The position numbers were made by a program, and so were the translations under genes. Of a stretch of 64,000 bases of DNA, positions 1 to 11,914 are shown one piece after another. Position 1 is the first letter of the stretch, and each line of letters opens with the position of its first letter. The notes beneath the pieces are model-generated. The model was not told where the DNA came from, ran no database searches, and worked only from the letters and a program-made list of their open reading frames with translations. Origin of the DNA: Hyparrhenia diplandra (Eukaryota > Streptophyta > Magnoliopsida > Poales > Poaceae); contig JADLZK010002807.1 of assembly GCA_015847255.1 (NCBI GenBank), positions 62,001-126,000 of the forward strand, given 5' to 3'.

Positions 1-1394
1 ATTCCAACATCAAAAACAACAACAAAAAAAAATGGGTCCCAACAAATCCATGCAGTTGTAGCGCTGCTATATCATACCACCTTGCATGTATCTAAACTTA
101 GTAAACTTAACTTAGCACCCTACTTGGTTCTTTCTCATCTCCTGTCAGTCATGTAATCTTGTCATACACTTCAGTCCAAACTGCAAGAGCAAGTCAAAAA
201 AAAAATTTTCATGTAAGTTCAATGCACAAAAACTACAGATATATTCTTTTAGCTTGAAAAGGACGACATACAAAGCATACTGCACGATCAGCCAATCTTC
301 GCTGACTTCCACTCAATGAAGCAAACAAACAGCTGTGCATGGTTTTCAAGCCAACATATATGTAATGGAACCGACCAGAGTCAGACCTATCATTTGATTA
401 TTGCACTTACAGGTGCTAAACAGGAGCAGTGCATGTTTTTTTTTCTTGATAGGAAGGAGCAGTGCATGGTTAACATATTATGAAACTTGTACATCAGAAT
501 AAGCAGAATAAACTTATATTTTATATTTGAAATTAAAACATACCATCTAAAACTAATTTTGCAAATTTCTGCTAGAACTAATTTTGCATTAACATTTTGC
601 CTGAGAGCTACCTCAAGTATCTAAAATATATTACCCAAGTATGAATGACTGCTTCACTGTATCTAAAAAAAGAGGAAACAAAAAAGTAGAGAATGTAAAA
701 AGAGGAAAATCAGCATCTATATCATCACGTAGACAGGCAATGCTCCAGATCTAGTCCGCCATAACAGATCGGATAAATTAACAAATCCACTAAGATTTTG
801 CCAAATCGTGACCAAAACCAATTACACTAGCAACTCAAGTGTGGTAGCAAATGAGATTAGCACACAAGATACTAGTAAAGAAGAGGAAAGGAGGGGATGA
901 ATACCTCTGTGACCGCGTCAGAGCTGCTGCTGGTTCCCGCATGCTGCTGGAGCTGCAGCTGGCATCGTCTCTGCCCGGATCCGGAGAAGTCGTCGGTGGA
1001 GAGGAGAGATTAGGCCAGAGCTGGGGCTGGGGCAAGGGATCGCGCGTTCCACCGGGAGATGAGGGACCCCCACGCGGCTGCATCCCGATGCCACCGGATC
1101 CGGAAGGGCGCGGACGACATGGCGAGATGAGGATGGCGATGGGACCTCTGCCCGCCCCGCCGCCGCTGCTCATCGCCCGCCGTGGTTGGGAAAGAGGGAG
1201 GGTTCGGGTGGGCAGAATAGAGGGAGGGTGAGGGGCAGCTGACTTTTTTTTTTCTAAAATTAGGGGCGGCTGACTGGTTGTGAGAGAGGGTAGGGTTTGG
1301 TGCGTGGTGGGCTTATGGTGGGCTTTGGGTTGTACTGTGACGGATTTGTTGAAGGTCACAAAAAACGTCGTGTAAAGCCCTATTTGTTGTAGTG
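1..1394. mobile_element. CACTA element, right-hand part (partial)
   Basis: The sequence ends at 1394 in TTGTTGTAGTG. Read on the minus strand this is CACTACAACAAATAGGGC followed by ACGACG and GTGACGG-like subterminal motifs, the classic start of a CACTA (En/Spm) transposon. The other terminus is not in the window, so the size and the 3-bp target duplication cannot be checked. 1-850 is AT-rich with no convincing gene. 850-1240 is GC-rich and open on both strands, but without a recognisable domain, and is probably captured or promoter-like DNA of the element. The terminus is clear; the full extent to base 1 is inferred. Confidence 0.6.
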
Positions 1395-2744
1395 TAGTAA
1401 CTCAACAATGCTGGCTGCCACCTCCCACGCCAGCCTCTTGCCAATTTCGTGGGCGCCTCTCACGCCGGCCTATTAGCCAAAGTCATGGTCCTACCAACAA
1501 ATACGAGGTCCTCGAACCGCCACTCCAAATCCCGGCCTCCTCCTGACAGCCTTCTGCTTACTTGAGAGCTCAATAAAAACTGGACCTACTGATTAGGCGA
1601 CGGCGGCACCAGCGGTGTCGGGATCTTCCTTGCAGGCATTGTTTGGGAAGATTGTGCTTGGTTAGTCTACTACGGCGTCCAGCATAAGGAATCGATGCAC
1701 TAAGAGCAAATGAGAGTGGGCATTGAGAGCATGAGACTGCGGGTGTTTTCGAGAGATGTGCGAGACTGACCATGAAACCGTGGCTAGCGATAGGATCTTG
1801 TGGCCCTGTCTCCTCCATGTTAGACACTGGCCCGGTGGAGACTTCTATTGAGATTAGTATATAAAACGTGCAGGAAAATAATGCTGAACTTGGACCACAC
1901 AAAACAACAAAATCGGATCTTTCAATAAAAAAATACATTTCGTACAATTTAGATAACACATGGTTCACAATGTTGTATTGGACCACTATTTAGTTTTGCA
2001 ATCAAAGGATGGTCCAACAATTTCACATGTCCATAACATATTTTTTTATTGTGTATCAAATAAAAAACTTTACTTCTGAGGAAAATTAATTTCACATCTC
2101 CTTAACATTATTTCTGAGGAAAAAGTTATTCTACCTTCTTTTTCTCAAATTAATTTATATTTGCAGTTATGCTCTATGTAAAATGTATTTCTATCTTTAA
2201 TTGTCAGTTTCTATAAAATCATAAGTTTTAATTATATATAAAACTTATGTTGAATTCTGAATTTATACACATAGATCCTATAATATTATAAACCATAAGA
2301 AATCCAAAACAATTGATAATAGACAGTAAAAAAAAAAAGGGACTTTTCAAAAACAAAAAAAAAAAAAGACCTTTCTGAAACCGAGCAAGTGCATGGCTGC
2401 TACTCTCCCAATCGTGTGGGATACATGATGAACTACTTGCACGTAACAAAAACAAAAAAAATACTATTACTCAACACACATTTTAGAATAAAAAACCAAG
2501 ACAACTGTACTCGCTCGCTAGATGGCGTAGTCCCCATTTTTGTGAGCTCTATCTGCTGACACGACACGTACATGTGCCTGTCTGCATTCCCATCCATACC
2601 TTGTGAAGTTGGCAGCAAGCACGGCTCTCCCTCTTTCTCTCTCACTCGCCTGCATGAGACGACGCTATCCAACAAAGTGGCCGATTTACCTGGTCACCAC
2701 CGGTGTCATCTCTGGGCCACATCCGTCGATGGAAGGGCAACGCG
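1395..2744. other. AT-rich intergenic stretch
   Basis: No gene, RNA or complete transposon was recognised. The short open frames here lack domains and look like chance. The last part, 2560-2744, is the likely upstream region of the aminotransferase gene. Confidence 0.5.
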
Positions 2745-2745
2745 T

Positions 2746-2753
2746 ACATATAT
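2746..2753 (+). promoter_or_regulatory. Putative TATA box of the aminotransferase gene
   Basis: The sequence CATATATACG lies about 75 bp upstream of the ATG at 2825, a usual spacing for a grass gene with a short leader. It is the only TATA-like motif at that distance. This is motif inference only. Confidence 0.4.
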
Positions 2754-4396
2754 ACGCTCCACGCAGAGCGCCCAAGTGCCAAAGATCTCGTCGTCTATCC
2801 TTCTCGATCTCACCCTGTCTCATCATGGCTCCTACTGCTCAGGTACGTATGGACGGTGTTACCTGCCATGAACGCAATGGCCGGCCTTCACCTCATCATG
2901 CATGGTTAAGCCGCGCGCCGCCGCGCGTTATCTCGTTCACCAGCAGGCTGCGGCGGTGGCGGCAGGCGATGAGCTGGAGAAGAGCGGCAGGAAGGCCAAC
3001 GGCGGCAACGGCATCACCACCAACGGCGGCAACGCCATCATCACCAACGGCGGCAAGGCGGCGTTGGTGCGGCGGTGCCACCCGGCGCTAGTGGATCGTC
3101 AGGAGCGGAAGGCGTCCATCAGGGGCGTGATCGGCGAGCTGCTGTCGATGGCGGGGAGCACCAGCGGCGGCAACAAGAGCCTCATCTCGCTGGGCGTCGG
3201 CGACACGTCCTCGCACGCGTGTTTCCGCCGCGGCGGGGAGTTCGCCGCCGAGGCCGTCGCCGAGGCCGCCAGGTCCGGTGCCTTCGACTGCTACGCGCCG
3301 TCGCACGGCTTCCCCGCCACACGCCGGTGAGTCTGAGTCCCTCCGTCGATCTCGGATTGTTCGTTTGGTTTGTTTGTGTGGCTGTCCGCTTTTCGTGCGT
3401 ATTTCCGCTGCCATTTTTTTTTTTTTCGCATGCATTGTTTCAATTTTTAAAAAAAATTCTGTTCTGTTTTTGCGGTGTTTCAGCTGATTGCGTCTAGAAA
3501 GATAAATACAACTCACATGCAAAACTAATGCAAAAAAAAGGGTTAGTTACATGTGCTACTCGTAAAAAAGGTTAGTTACATACTGTTATTTATTTTACCA
3601 CTATATATTCGTGATAGAATTCCTAGAATGCCTTTATATTTCAGATCGAAGAGAGAGTGCCTCAGTCAATGTGAGCTGCTAATTTACCACCGCATATATA
3701 TTCCCATTTTCAAAGCAAAGTACAGTAAGATATTCACGGACGTGGTCCTGTCTACGTGGCACCAGGACGTTGCAGCCACGTGGCTTCTTGGCATCTTTAA
3801 GTTTTGCCTCACAAGCTGACCCAGATTCCACCAAAGAAAGCAACTTGGTGGAGGACAAAGAAGTTAGAGCATCTCCAAAAGCTTTTTAAGTAAAAACTGA
3901 TTTGATAATTTCTCTCGTTTGCCAAATCTGAAATGCAAATGTCAAATTCAAAAGAGTTCATTTTCAACAGGTTTGACATAATTCATTTGCCAAACTCGGA
4001 TCTAATTTACATCGGGAACCCTAGAAGAGAAACAAAATTATGTTTATATCCTTCCACCTCTTGAAAATTACCTTAGGAACCCTGAGGCGAGATACAAAAA
4101 TTATGTTTATGCCCTTCCACCTCTTCCAATACGCACGGATGTGCCGTGAATGCCAAACGTCGTCGGCGCATAAATGTGCGTAAACGCCTGATTTGCCAAC
4201 ACTCACTAAATTGTCAACTCCAAATGTCAAACTGTTAGAGAGAGTTTTTGGAGTTTTTTTGACAAAAATTTGAGAATGCCAAACACAAATAGCAAACTGT
4301 TGGAGTTGCTTTACATGAAGTGAAAACAAAAAACTGTCCACCGAATATCAACTGCGCGTCTAATGTCTGTCTTGTGAAAACAACAGGATTCGTGTT

Positions 4397-4665
4397 GTGA
4401 AGTTTAGTGACCACACAAAAACAAATAAAGAAATAATAATTTCGGGAAACAGAGCAAAATTCAAGCAGTAGGCATCGCTTCGTGTTCTCAACACTATTCG
4501 GCAGTCGCCGACCATGTTTTGCCAAATAAGGCAGCACGTGGCAGTGAAGTTTAGTGACCTCTTCAGAAAAAAAAAGTATCATGAAACAGAGCAATGTTCC
4601 AAGCAGTAGGCAACACTTTGTTTTCTCAATACTATTCCAGTTCCAGTAGGCTGCACTCCCCAACC
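4397..4665. repeat. Diverged tandem duplication, about 147-bp period, in intron 1
   Basis: The motif GTGAAGTTTAGTGACC recurs at 4397 and 4544. It is followed both times by similar text: an A-rich run, AAACAGAGCAA, AAGCAGTAGGCA, and TTCTCAA(C/T)ACTATTC. The two copies differ by many substitutions, so this is an old local duplication within the first intron of the aminotransferase gene. Confidence 0.6.
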
Positions 4666-4869
4666 TTTTACCGTGTTTTGGTTGAGCGAACTACTGGGTT
4701 GGGTTGGTTCCATCCCTTGTTTTTGGGATGGCTCCAAACCATCTCATATTTGGTTAATAGTTTTGGGTTGGTTTGGTTCCATCTCAATTTGTTGTTTGGT
4801 TGAAGGGATTAGAAAAAGGGGCCAAGCTGACACCCTTGACACCGTTTGCTATAGTACTCATAGGTCTCA

Positions 4870-5345
4870 CTCGTCAGGTCACGTTCTTCTTCCTCGCTAG
4901 CGCCTCGCGGCGTCCTCGCCGCGGATCCGCCGCCGGACTGCTTTCAAAGCCACGCCGCCGGCCTTGCTTTCGGCCCTTGCCGCGGGAGTCGCTGGACCCA
5001 CCGCCCGAAGCTACGCGGCCCACACTGAACACCGCGGTGTGCTACTGCTCCGCCTCGCCGTGACCGTCGGGCCTGCTTTCGGCGCGCCCGCTTACGCCTC
5101 ACCACATTGTCGAACTCCGCTTGGCGGCGCCTGCTCCGCCCGCAAGGTTTTTTTTGGCGCTCATTCTCGCCCCAGCGGACCAAGCGTCGTCAGCGCTCAC
5201 TGGCCCGCCCCTGCTCCACCTCACCGCGACCACTTTGGACCTGCGCCGAGTGGCCCTGCTCTGCCCTACTATACTCGCCGCCCACTGCGCGCAGCGCCCG
5301 CCAGACCTGCTTTGCTGTGACCGCCGGTGCTCGGCCCCCGCTCGA
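4870..5345. other. GC-rich block of unknown origin inside intron 1
   Basis: A sharply GC-rich block sits in AT-rich intron DNA. It has open frames on both strands but no recognisable motif. This composition is common for gene fragments captured by transposons, but no terminal repeats or target duplication were found here. Confidence 0.3.
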
Positions 5346-7590
5346 CCACGCTACCATCGAAGAAGACTGGAGCTATCAAATTTGTGCTATCAAATTTGTA
5401 TCATTAGGTTTATCATAGCAAATATTTTCATAAGAGATGCTCATTTTATCATAAATGTTGTTACACTTTTATAAAGTTAGTAATTTTTCCTTCCATGGTT
5501 CCCACCAACATGAGAGAGAGAGAGGAGGAAGTAAGAAACAATAATATTTTTTTGGCTAATTTAATAATATTATATAAGAGAATAAGCTGAAACAACGTGA
5601 AGCAAGACAAGCGAGCCGGCTCTACAGTGCTATCTACAGTACTACTTTGTGCACCTTTTACATAGCTAGTTACCCTTGTAGAATATATGTTACTTATGGA
5701 CTCCTCATTGCTAAAATTGTGGGTAAAATCCAAAATTTTCAAACAGAAATAATCCTTTGTGCACATTCATATTTGCAAGACAATTACCGAGCTTGGTCTT
5801 GGAGCCATCTCTGACTGACTGAAGCCACGGTTCTTCTGTGCATGTGCCGACGTGCGCTCTGCTGCTGCTGCTGCAAACAGTGCGGTGGCCGACTACCTAT
5901 CCTTGGTCGGCGGCGCCACACCATCCACGACGGCGGCGTGTTCATGACGGTGGGTGGCATGGGCGCCATCACGGCGATCACGACGGTGCTCGGCGGCGCG
6001 CTCGGGGCCAACATCCTGCTTCCGCGGCCGGGCTTCGCGCCCGTCTGAGAGGCGGCCCCGCGACATCGCCCGGCGCGGAGCCCCGCTTCTACGACCTGCT
6101 GCCGCGGCGAGGCTGGGGAGGCCGACCTCGCCCGGCGTCCGGCGCCCTGGCTGACGCCAACACCGCTGCCGTCGTTATCATCAACCCCAACAATCCCTGC
6201 GGCGTCGTCTACTCTGCTCAGCACCTTTTACAGGTGAGGTGATTGGTCAGATGCCAAAAGTTCAGTCTTTCGATCAATGCTAGTTCATGAACGAATAATC
6301 TGTTTATATTTATAAGAATATGAAAAATATAAGCTTCTACTTTACTAATAGTATGAACAAATAAATAGACCTCATTTACCTGTCCATGTTTCAGAGCTGC
6401 ACTGTTGATATTTTGCTGATTGCAAACTGTATATATATCACTGAATCCTGCAGATTGCTGAAACTGCAAGGGATTTGGGGATTCCAATCATAGCAGATGA
6501 GGTATATGCACATTTGGTATTTGGTGGTAGCAAGTTTGTGCCCATGGCCTCCTTAGCTCACATTGCGCCGGTTATTAGCATCGGAGCTTTGTCAAAGAGA
6601 TTCATGATACCTGGATGGCGTCTTGGTTGGTTGGCCTTCTGTGATCCTAACGGCACACTCAAGAATGTAAGGAACTTGACTCTTATCATGTCTTCACAGT
6701 TCTTTCAGTATGCATTCAAATGCCAATTCATAATTCTTATCCTCAAAAGGTGAAAACTGCAACCGAGATGCTACTGAATGTGACTTCTGGTCCTGCCTCC
6801 ATAGTTCAGGTCAGGAAAGGAACGACTATTTAAAATGATTCTTGATATAGATAAGTGAATACATACTGATGCAGAGGAAATCTTTTGACGCATAGGCGGC
6901 AGTTCCCAAGATTCTTTCAGCAGAACATCATGACTTCCACAAGAATGTTGTTTGCCTCCTAGAGTCTGCAGCTGACGCTCTATACAGAAGAGTGAATCAA
7001 ATGGAAGCCCTAAAGTGCTATTCAAAGCCTGAGGGTTCAATGTTTATGATGGTTAGTCAGAGATACACAAGATTCAGTATTCAAAACTTTGTTACTTACA
7101 CTTTCAGAAAACTTTGTTACTTACCAACATAAAGTGTTATATTCACGAAATCTTGCAGGTTGAGATCAACACTTCAATTTTATATGGTGTTGTTGATGAC
7201 ATGGACTTTGCACGTGAATTGATCAAAGAAGAATGTGTCCTCGTTCTACCTGGTATAGTTGACTTGATTTATTGCAATATTAATTATTTATCCAACATTT
7301 AATAAGTGCATTGGTTTCTACTCCTTCCAGAATGTTTGGTATAGGTTAAGTTGTGATTCTAGTACAAGATTCTTCATACTTTAAATTGACCTGTACTGAC
7401 AATTTCAATATCATTTTGTTTCACAGGTTCTGTCATTGGGTTGAAGAATTGGGTTAGGATATTTTTTCGAGCACCAGTTAGTTTGATACTAGAAGCCTGT
7501 GACAGGATTGAGTTGTTCTGCGGAGGAGGACGCTCAAGAAAAACAACTGAAAATTTGACAAGGAATTTAGGATTTTTGTTAGCCCAATAA

Positions 7591-8778
7591 AATATATATA
7601 GCATGAGTTTATTTCTAAGATATCTGAGGCACAATCTGAGGTTTTTATATAGAATCGAATTGAATATAGGTTATACATAATTTAGAAGTAACGGTATACA
7701 CACTTGTCACTTCTTTACTTGCACCATTTACTTGACGGATGCATCAAGGCTATAGTCTTTTCAGTGATCAAACAAGGAAAGGAACAAGCTAACTTTAAAT
7801 TCATCTACTGACAGTTCTTATTTGTTCAATTCATCTCAATTTCAGACTTTACCAGAATAGCAGGAGTTAGGAATGCCAAATATCATGTTTACAGTAGTTG
7901 ATACTAATAGGATGGTATACAAATATACTGCTAGTTATGACGTTGGGCAAAGGAGAATCCAATCAGTTGTGACCTAATATTAACAGTCAATGCACTACAG
8001 CAGCCTGTCAAGGCCAAAAAATACAGAATCTGTGGAAAACTGATTACTTTTAATTGTGCTAAAACTGACGACCACAAATTGCCAACTACTCCAAACTCTA
8101 TGCAGAAGAAGTGAGAAAGTAAAAATGGTTGTGCTTTAAGGAAATACCACAAATTCCCAATAATAGGAGTAAAATGCTGTCAGTTTATTATTACTGTGTT
8201 TTCCTATTCATGTGGCTGTATAAAAATGGTTATTGTTCAACGGAGAAAACAAAGTTTTACCTGACTCGATGAATAAAAATGCTCTGTCTCTCTGTTTAAT
8301 GTGCGATGGAACAGCAACCACTTTAACCAAGCCAACAAAGACCTCTGCAGTTGTCAGCAGACACAACTCTAAGCTAGTAAAAGCTTACATTAAACGATAC
8401 AGAACCTTCTAATTCTAACTACATATATCTTTATAATTCGTTTAAAAACTACACACATTATGATTACCTGATGTTGAACCCGTGACTCATTTCATAAGTC
8501 AGTCCTAAATGAGATTCGTGTACCAACCCAACTGTCTGCAACTATGTTATTACCTTCTATTTAGGCTAAAAAACCAGTGCCAACTTTCACCAACAAGCAT
8601 TTCGATCTCAAGGACAGATGAAAACAAAAATGGTCGGAACACAGCTTTATTATTTCATAGTATATAAGAAGCAGTTCACCATATACCAGGTATCATGATT
8701 CATGACTCATGAGTAAAGAGCCTAGGTTATTTGGAGCAATACATACTCCAGCAAGTGAACAAAAGCAGAGTGGAGGAG
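7591..8778. other. Intergenic region between aminotransferase and coiled-coil genes
   Basis: AT-rich DNA between two convergent genes: the plus-strand gene ends at 7590 and the minus-strand gene ends at about 8779. It must hold both 3' flanks. No coding region or transposon end was recognised. Confidence 0.5.
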
Positions 8779-10820
8779 CTAGTTGTTCACCGACTGCGTG
8801 CGGCGTAGACAAAGGAAGCAGCTGCCACCACGGTTGTGGTAGCGGACGAGCCATGTCCAGACCACATTGCTCCCCCTGCGCTCTGCCTCGGCGACTGCGA
8901 GCTGCAGCTGCTCAATCTCCCCAGCCAACTCACTGATTTGTTTGTCCCTGCTCCCAACCTCTTCCTTCAGCACCCCAATCTCACGATCATTGTCTCTGTT
9001 ATAGGACTCAAGCTCCTGAATTTTGAGCTTCAGCTGCTCCGCTTCGGCTTTCTCCTGCTCAAGTTCTTTCTGAACCAAAATCTTCTCGTCTTCAAGGGAG
9101 GAAGACTTCCCATCAAGATCATAGCATTGCGCACGGAGCTCAGCAATGTCACTGTGGAGCTTGTTCAGTTCATCCCTCAACTTTCCAGCCTCAGCATCTT
9201 TAGCATTTGCCAAGCCTAAGGCATCATGTTTCTCAGCCTGAATCCTGCCGATGTTCCCTTTCAGTGTCTCCAATTCAGCCTCCATAGTTTTCTTCTCAGC
9301 TTGTGCCTCAGCGGCCGCCTCATTCATCTTCAGCAGCTCAGCCATATCAGAGTGGAGCTTGATCAGTACATCCCTCAATCTCTCAGCCTCAGCATCTTTA
9401 GCCTGCACCATCCCTAAGGCATCATCTTTCTCTGCCTGAACCCTGTCGATGTTCACTTTCAGTGTCTCCAATTCAGCTTCCATCATTTTCTTCTCAGCTT
9501 GTGCCTCAGCAGCCGATTCATTCATCTTCAGCAGTTCAGCCATATCAGTCTGGACCTTCTTCAGTTCATCCCTCAACTTTTCAGCCTCAGCATCTTTTGC
9601 ATGTACCATGGCTAAGGCATCATCTTTCTCAACCTGAATCCTCTCCATGCTCCCTTTCAGTGTTTCCAATTCAGCCTCCATCATTTTTTTCTCAGCTTGT
9701 GCCTCAGCAGCAGCTTCATTTGCCTTCACTAACTGTTCAATCTCACATTCGAACCTAGCCACTCTATCAACCATGACATTCTGCTTCTGTTCCATCTCGG
9801 CAGCCATGGCTTGAAGCCTCTCCACCTCCTCCTTGGTAGCAACCACCTCTGCCTCCATTTTGCCCTTCTCCAACTCCAATTCATGGCTCCTACCAACAGC
9901 CACAGAGAGCTCGGCCTCCAAAGAACTCACCTTCGCCTCCAATTCCACCTTCCCGGATTCCACAGCCTCCATTTCCTTCAACTGTTCCTGAATCTTCCCA
10001 TCCATCTCCTGCTTGTACATCTCAACTTCCTCCTTGAACTCGTTGAAGCTTGATTCCAGCGCCTCCTTCTCGGATTCAACATCACGAGCCGAGGCCCTCG
10101 CCACCTCCACCTGAATCTCCAATTCGCCCCTCTCCACGCACAGCTCCGAAACCTGCGCCTCCAATCCGGCAACCACAGCCTCCAATCCTTCCACCTTCTC
10201 GCTCACCACCGCCGCCTCACCCTCCTGGATCCGCGCGGCCTGGATCTCCAACAGCCTCCCGTTCTCCTCAACCGCCGCCTGGATCCGCGCGGCGTCCTCG
10301 ACCCTAGCAGCGGCTCCCCTCGCCGCCTCCGCCTGTGCGCGCTCAACGGCCTCCCCTTGCCGCCACGAGTCGCTCCAGCAACGCGGCGCGGTCCTCCTCC
10401 GCGGCCTGCAGCGGGGCCCAGGACCGCCGCCAGCAGCACCGCGCGCTCCCCGTCCGCCAGCGCCGCGGCGTCGGAGAGGTCGGACTCCAGCGCCGCCAGC
10501 CGATGCCGGTCCTCGGCGGCACGGGTGATGAGCAGGCCGTTCAGGTCCTTGAGCCGCGCCGCGTCTCCGTTGCCGGGCGCCGAATCCGCCGACGTCGCGT
10601 CGCCGTTGGCGGCCGCGGACTTGGTTACTACCTCCGCCGCGGCAGCCGCCGGGGGCGGTGGTGGTGCGTGGTGCTGCTCCCCGCCGTTCCCAGCAGGCGC
10701 GTCGGCGGAAGCCATGGAGGCTTCGTCGGCGACGTCGTAGGCGAGTGGAGCGGGAGCTACGGCGGCGGCTGCGCGAGCGCGATGCTTGTGCTTGGGCTTC
10801 CTGCTAGCGCTCCTACCCAT
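8779..10820 (-). pseudogene. Long coiled-coil protein gene with three tandem 66-residue repeats, frame-broken
   Basis: It starts at ATG 10820 (MGRSASRKPKHKHRA). A basic, then Ala/Pro-rich N-terminus of about 120 residues is followed by some 550 residues of heptad-rich coiled coil (for example ELELEKGKMEAEVVATKEEV). The core contains three tandem copies of a 66-residue unit, exactly 198 bp apart (the same CTCAGC motif at 9295, 9493 and 9691), each with EAQAEKK(M/T)MEAELETLK and KDAEAEKLRDEL-like cores. The frame breaks near 10430 and again near 10350; QAAEEDRAALLERLVAARG lies in the intermediate frame. A third break near 8845 leaves the visible tail as VRYHNRGGSCF. The other frame reads TTTVVAAASFVYAARSR then stop, a hydrophobic tail like that of a tail-anchored protein. 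No catalytic domain is present. A scaffold or organelle-tethering role is inference. Confidence 0.7.
9241..9834 (-). repeat. Three in-frame 198-bp tandem repeats
   Basis: Equivalent positions recur every 198 bp (9295, 9493, 9691). Each copy encodes a 66-residue coiled-coil unit, and the copies differ by scattered substitutions. Because 198 is a multiple of three, gain or loss of a copy would keep the frame, so repeat number may vary between alleles. Confidence 0.85.
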
Positions 10821-11053
10821 GGCCCACGGGCGAAGCTATGTGGTGAGTGCCGGATGCACAGGCACCCACGGCAAAAAAAATTTACCTTGTAACTGCAACT
10901 ATCCACCATGTGTGCACCCCCTTGGGCCAAAATAGGGCACCCCCACCAGCCCAAAAGCCCACTTCACATGTTCGATCCATCATCCAGGGTCAGCCAATGC
11001 ACAACGTGAATTCGATCCAACACAAATGCAACGTAGCAGACTAGCAGTCAGGC

Positions 11054-11914
11054 TTGAGAAAGCAAATTGATGCTTACCATCCTAACCATAGAGAAAAGGT
11101 CAGAAGAAAATATTTGGAAAATGGACCTTGTCAGCCTCGCACATGTAATTTTCCCGTGACATATATTGGAGACAAGACAAGAAGATTTGTCTGGAATGGT
11201 TTGATGAGTTTGGAAGTTGGCTTGAATATAGCGAGTCGAAGGATAGAGCATATTGCTTTTTTGTTGTTTCTTATTCGAGATAATAAGGATGCGAGGATAT
11301 GAATCATTTGTAGTTAATGGTTGGAATGGATATCATCGGAAAGCAAGGCTGCGGGCACATGTTGGTGATGTTAATGGCTTACACTACAATGCAATGAAGA
11401 AGTGCGATGATTTGTTACAAAGAGAACAACACATAGATGTTACTTACAATCAGGCAAGTGATATCGGTAAGAAGGCCAAGGATAAAGCAAGTTCGAGGCC
11501 AAGGATACTTTGATGAGATTAGCAAAACTATATCGATGATTTTAGTTCTAATGAGTTGAGAGAACTTAGCCATGATCTTTGCCTTTACATTGCCGATGTG
11601 CGAGATGATGCTAGATTCTCCAAAGCATCAACAATATTGGTGAGCTCTCTCAAAAAATGGTTGAGACAGGGAAACATCGTCGTTATCCATTGGTCTATCG
11701 ACTATTGAAGCTTGTACTAGTACTTCCCGCCGCTTTCGCAACAGTTGAGAGATGCTTTTCTGGAATGAAGTTTGTCAAAACAAGTTTGTCTAATCGCATG
11801 GGTGATCAACACTTGAGTCATAGACTTATTTGCTATCTAGAGAAAGAAGAAATGAAGAAAGTTAGCAATGAGGTTGTGGTTCGTCATTTCATGAACATGG
11901 AAGGAAAAGCGTAA
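11054..11914 (+). pseudogene. hAT transposase with TTF-type zinc finger, internally deleted
   Basis: The N-terminal part matches the TTF zinc-finger region of the large plant hAT transposase family: HPNHREKVRRKYLENGPCQP, then NFPVTYIGDKTRRFVW, and after a frame change FVVNGWNGYHRKARLRAHVG. The C-terminal part, 11657-11914, is the hAT dimerisation domain: YPLVYRLLKLVLVLP, AFATVERCFSGMKFVKTSL, NRMGDQHLSH. The central catalytic region, normally several hundred residues, is missing between about 11510 and 11600, and the frame is broken at least twice. Terminal inverted repeats and an 8-bp target duplication were not located, so the element limits are unknown. It cannot encode an active transposase. 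Confidence 0.85.

Larger units (their letters stand above)
2825..7590 (+). pseudogene. Tyrosine/nicotianamine aminotransferase-like gene, broken in exon 2
   Basis: A class I/II PLP-dependent aminotransferase of the plant TAT/NAAT type. The family transfers amino groups from tyrosine or nicotianamine; NAAT works in phytosiderophore synthesis. Exons read by eye: 2825-2842 (MAPTAQ), 2947-3326, 5881-6233, 6454-6666, 6750-6809, 6896-7051, 7159-7252 and 7427-7590, all with GT/AG borders. Visible motifs are NPNNPCG (exon 5881-6233), ADEVYAHLVFG, the PLP-lysine segment ALSKRFMIPGWRLGW (Lys near 6595) and KPEGSMFMM. Exon 5881-6233 is broken. The frame must shift between about 5905 and 5935 and again after a TGA at 6046-6048, and the segment between GFAP and the FYDLLPRRGW motif is garbled. 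The first intron is unusually long (about 2.5 kb) and holds repeats. An ATG at 2902 is an alternative start. The family call is strong. Loss of function is likely unless the breaks are assembly errors. Confidence 0.8.

Noticed and set aside
851..1359. Overlapping open frames on both strands near the CACTA end
   Set aside because: GC-rich low-complexity sequence keeps several frames open; no motif, splice pattern or start context supports a gene.
3865..4320. Transposon suggested by GAGCATCTCCAAAAGC and TTGGAGTTGCTTTAC ends
   Set aside because: The ends pair over only about 12 bp with mismatches, and no target duplication was found.
4663..4820. MITE suggested by repeated TTGGTT(C)CATC and TGGTTTGGTT motifs
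   Set aside because: No matching termini or target duplication could be identified.
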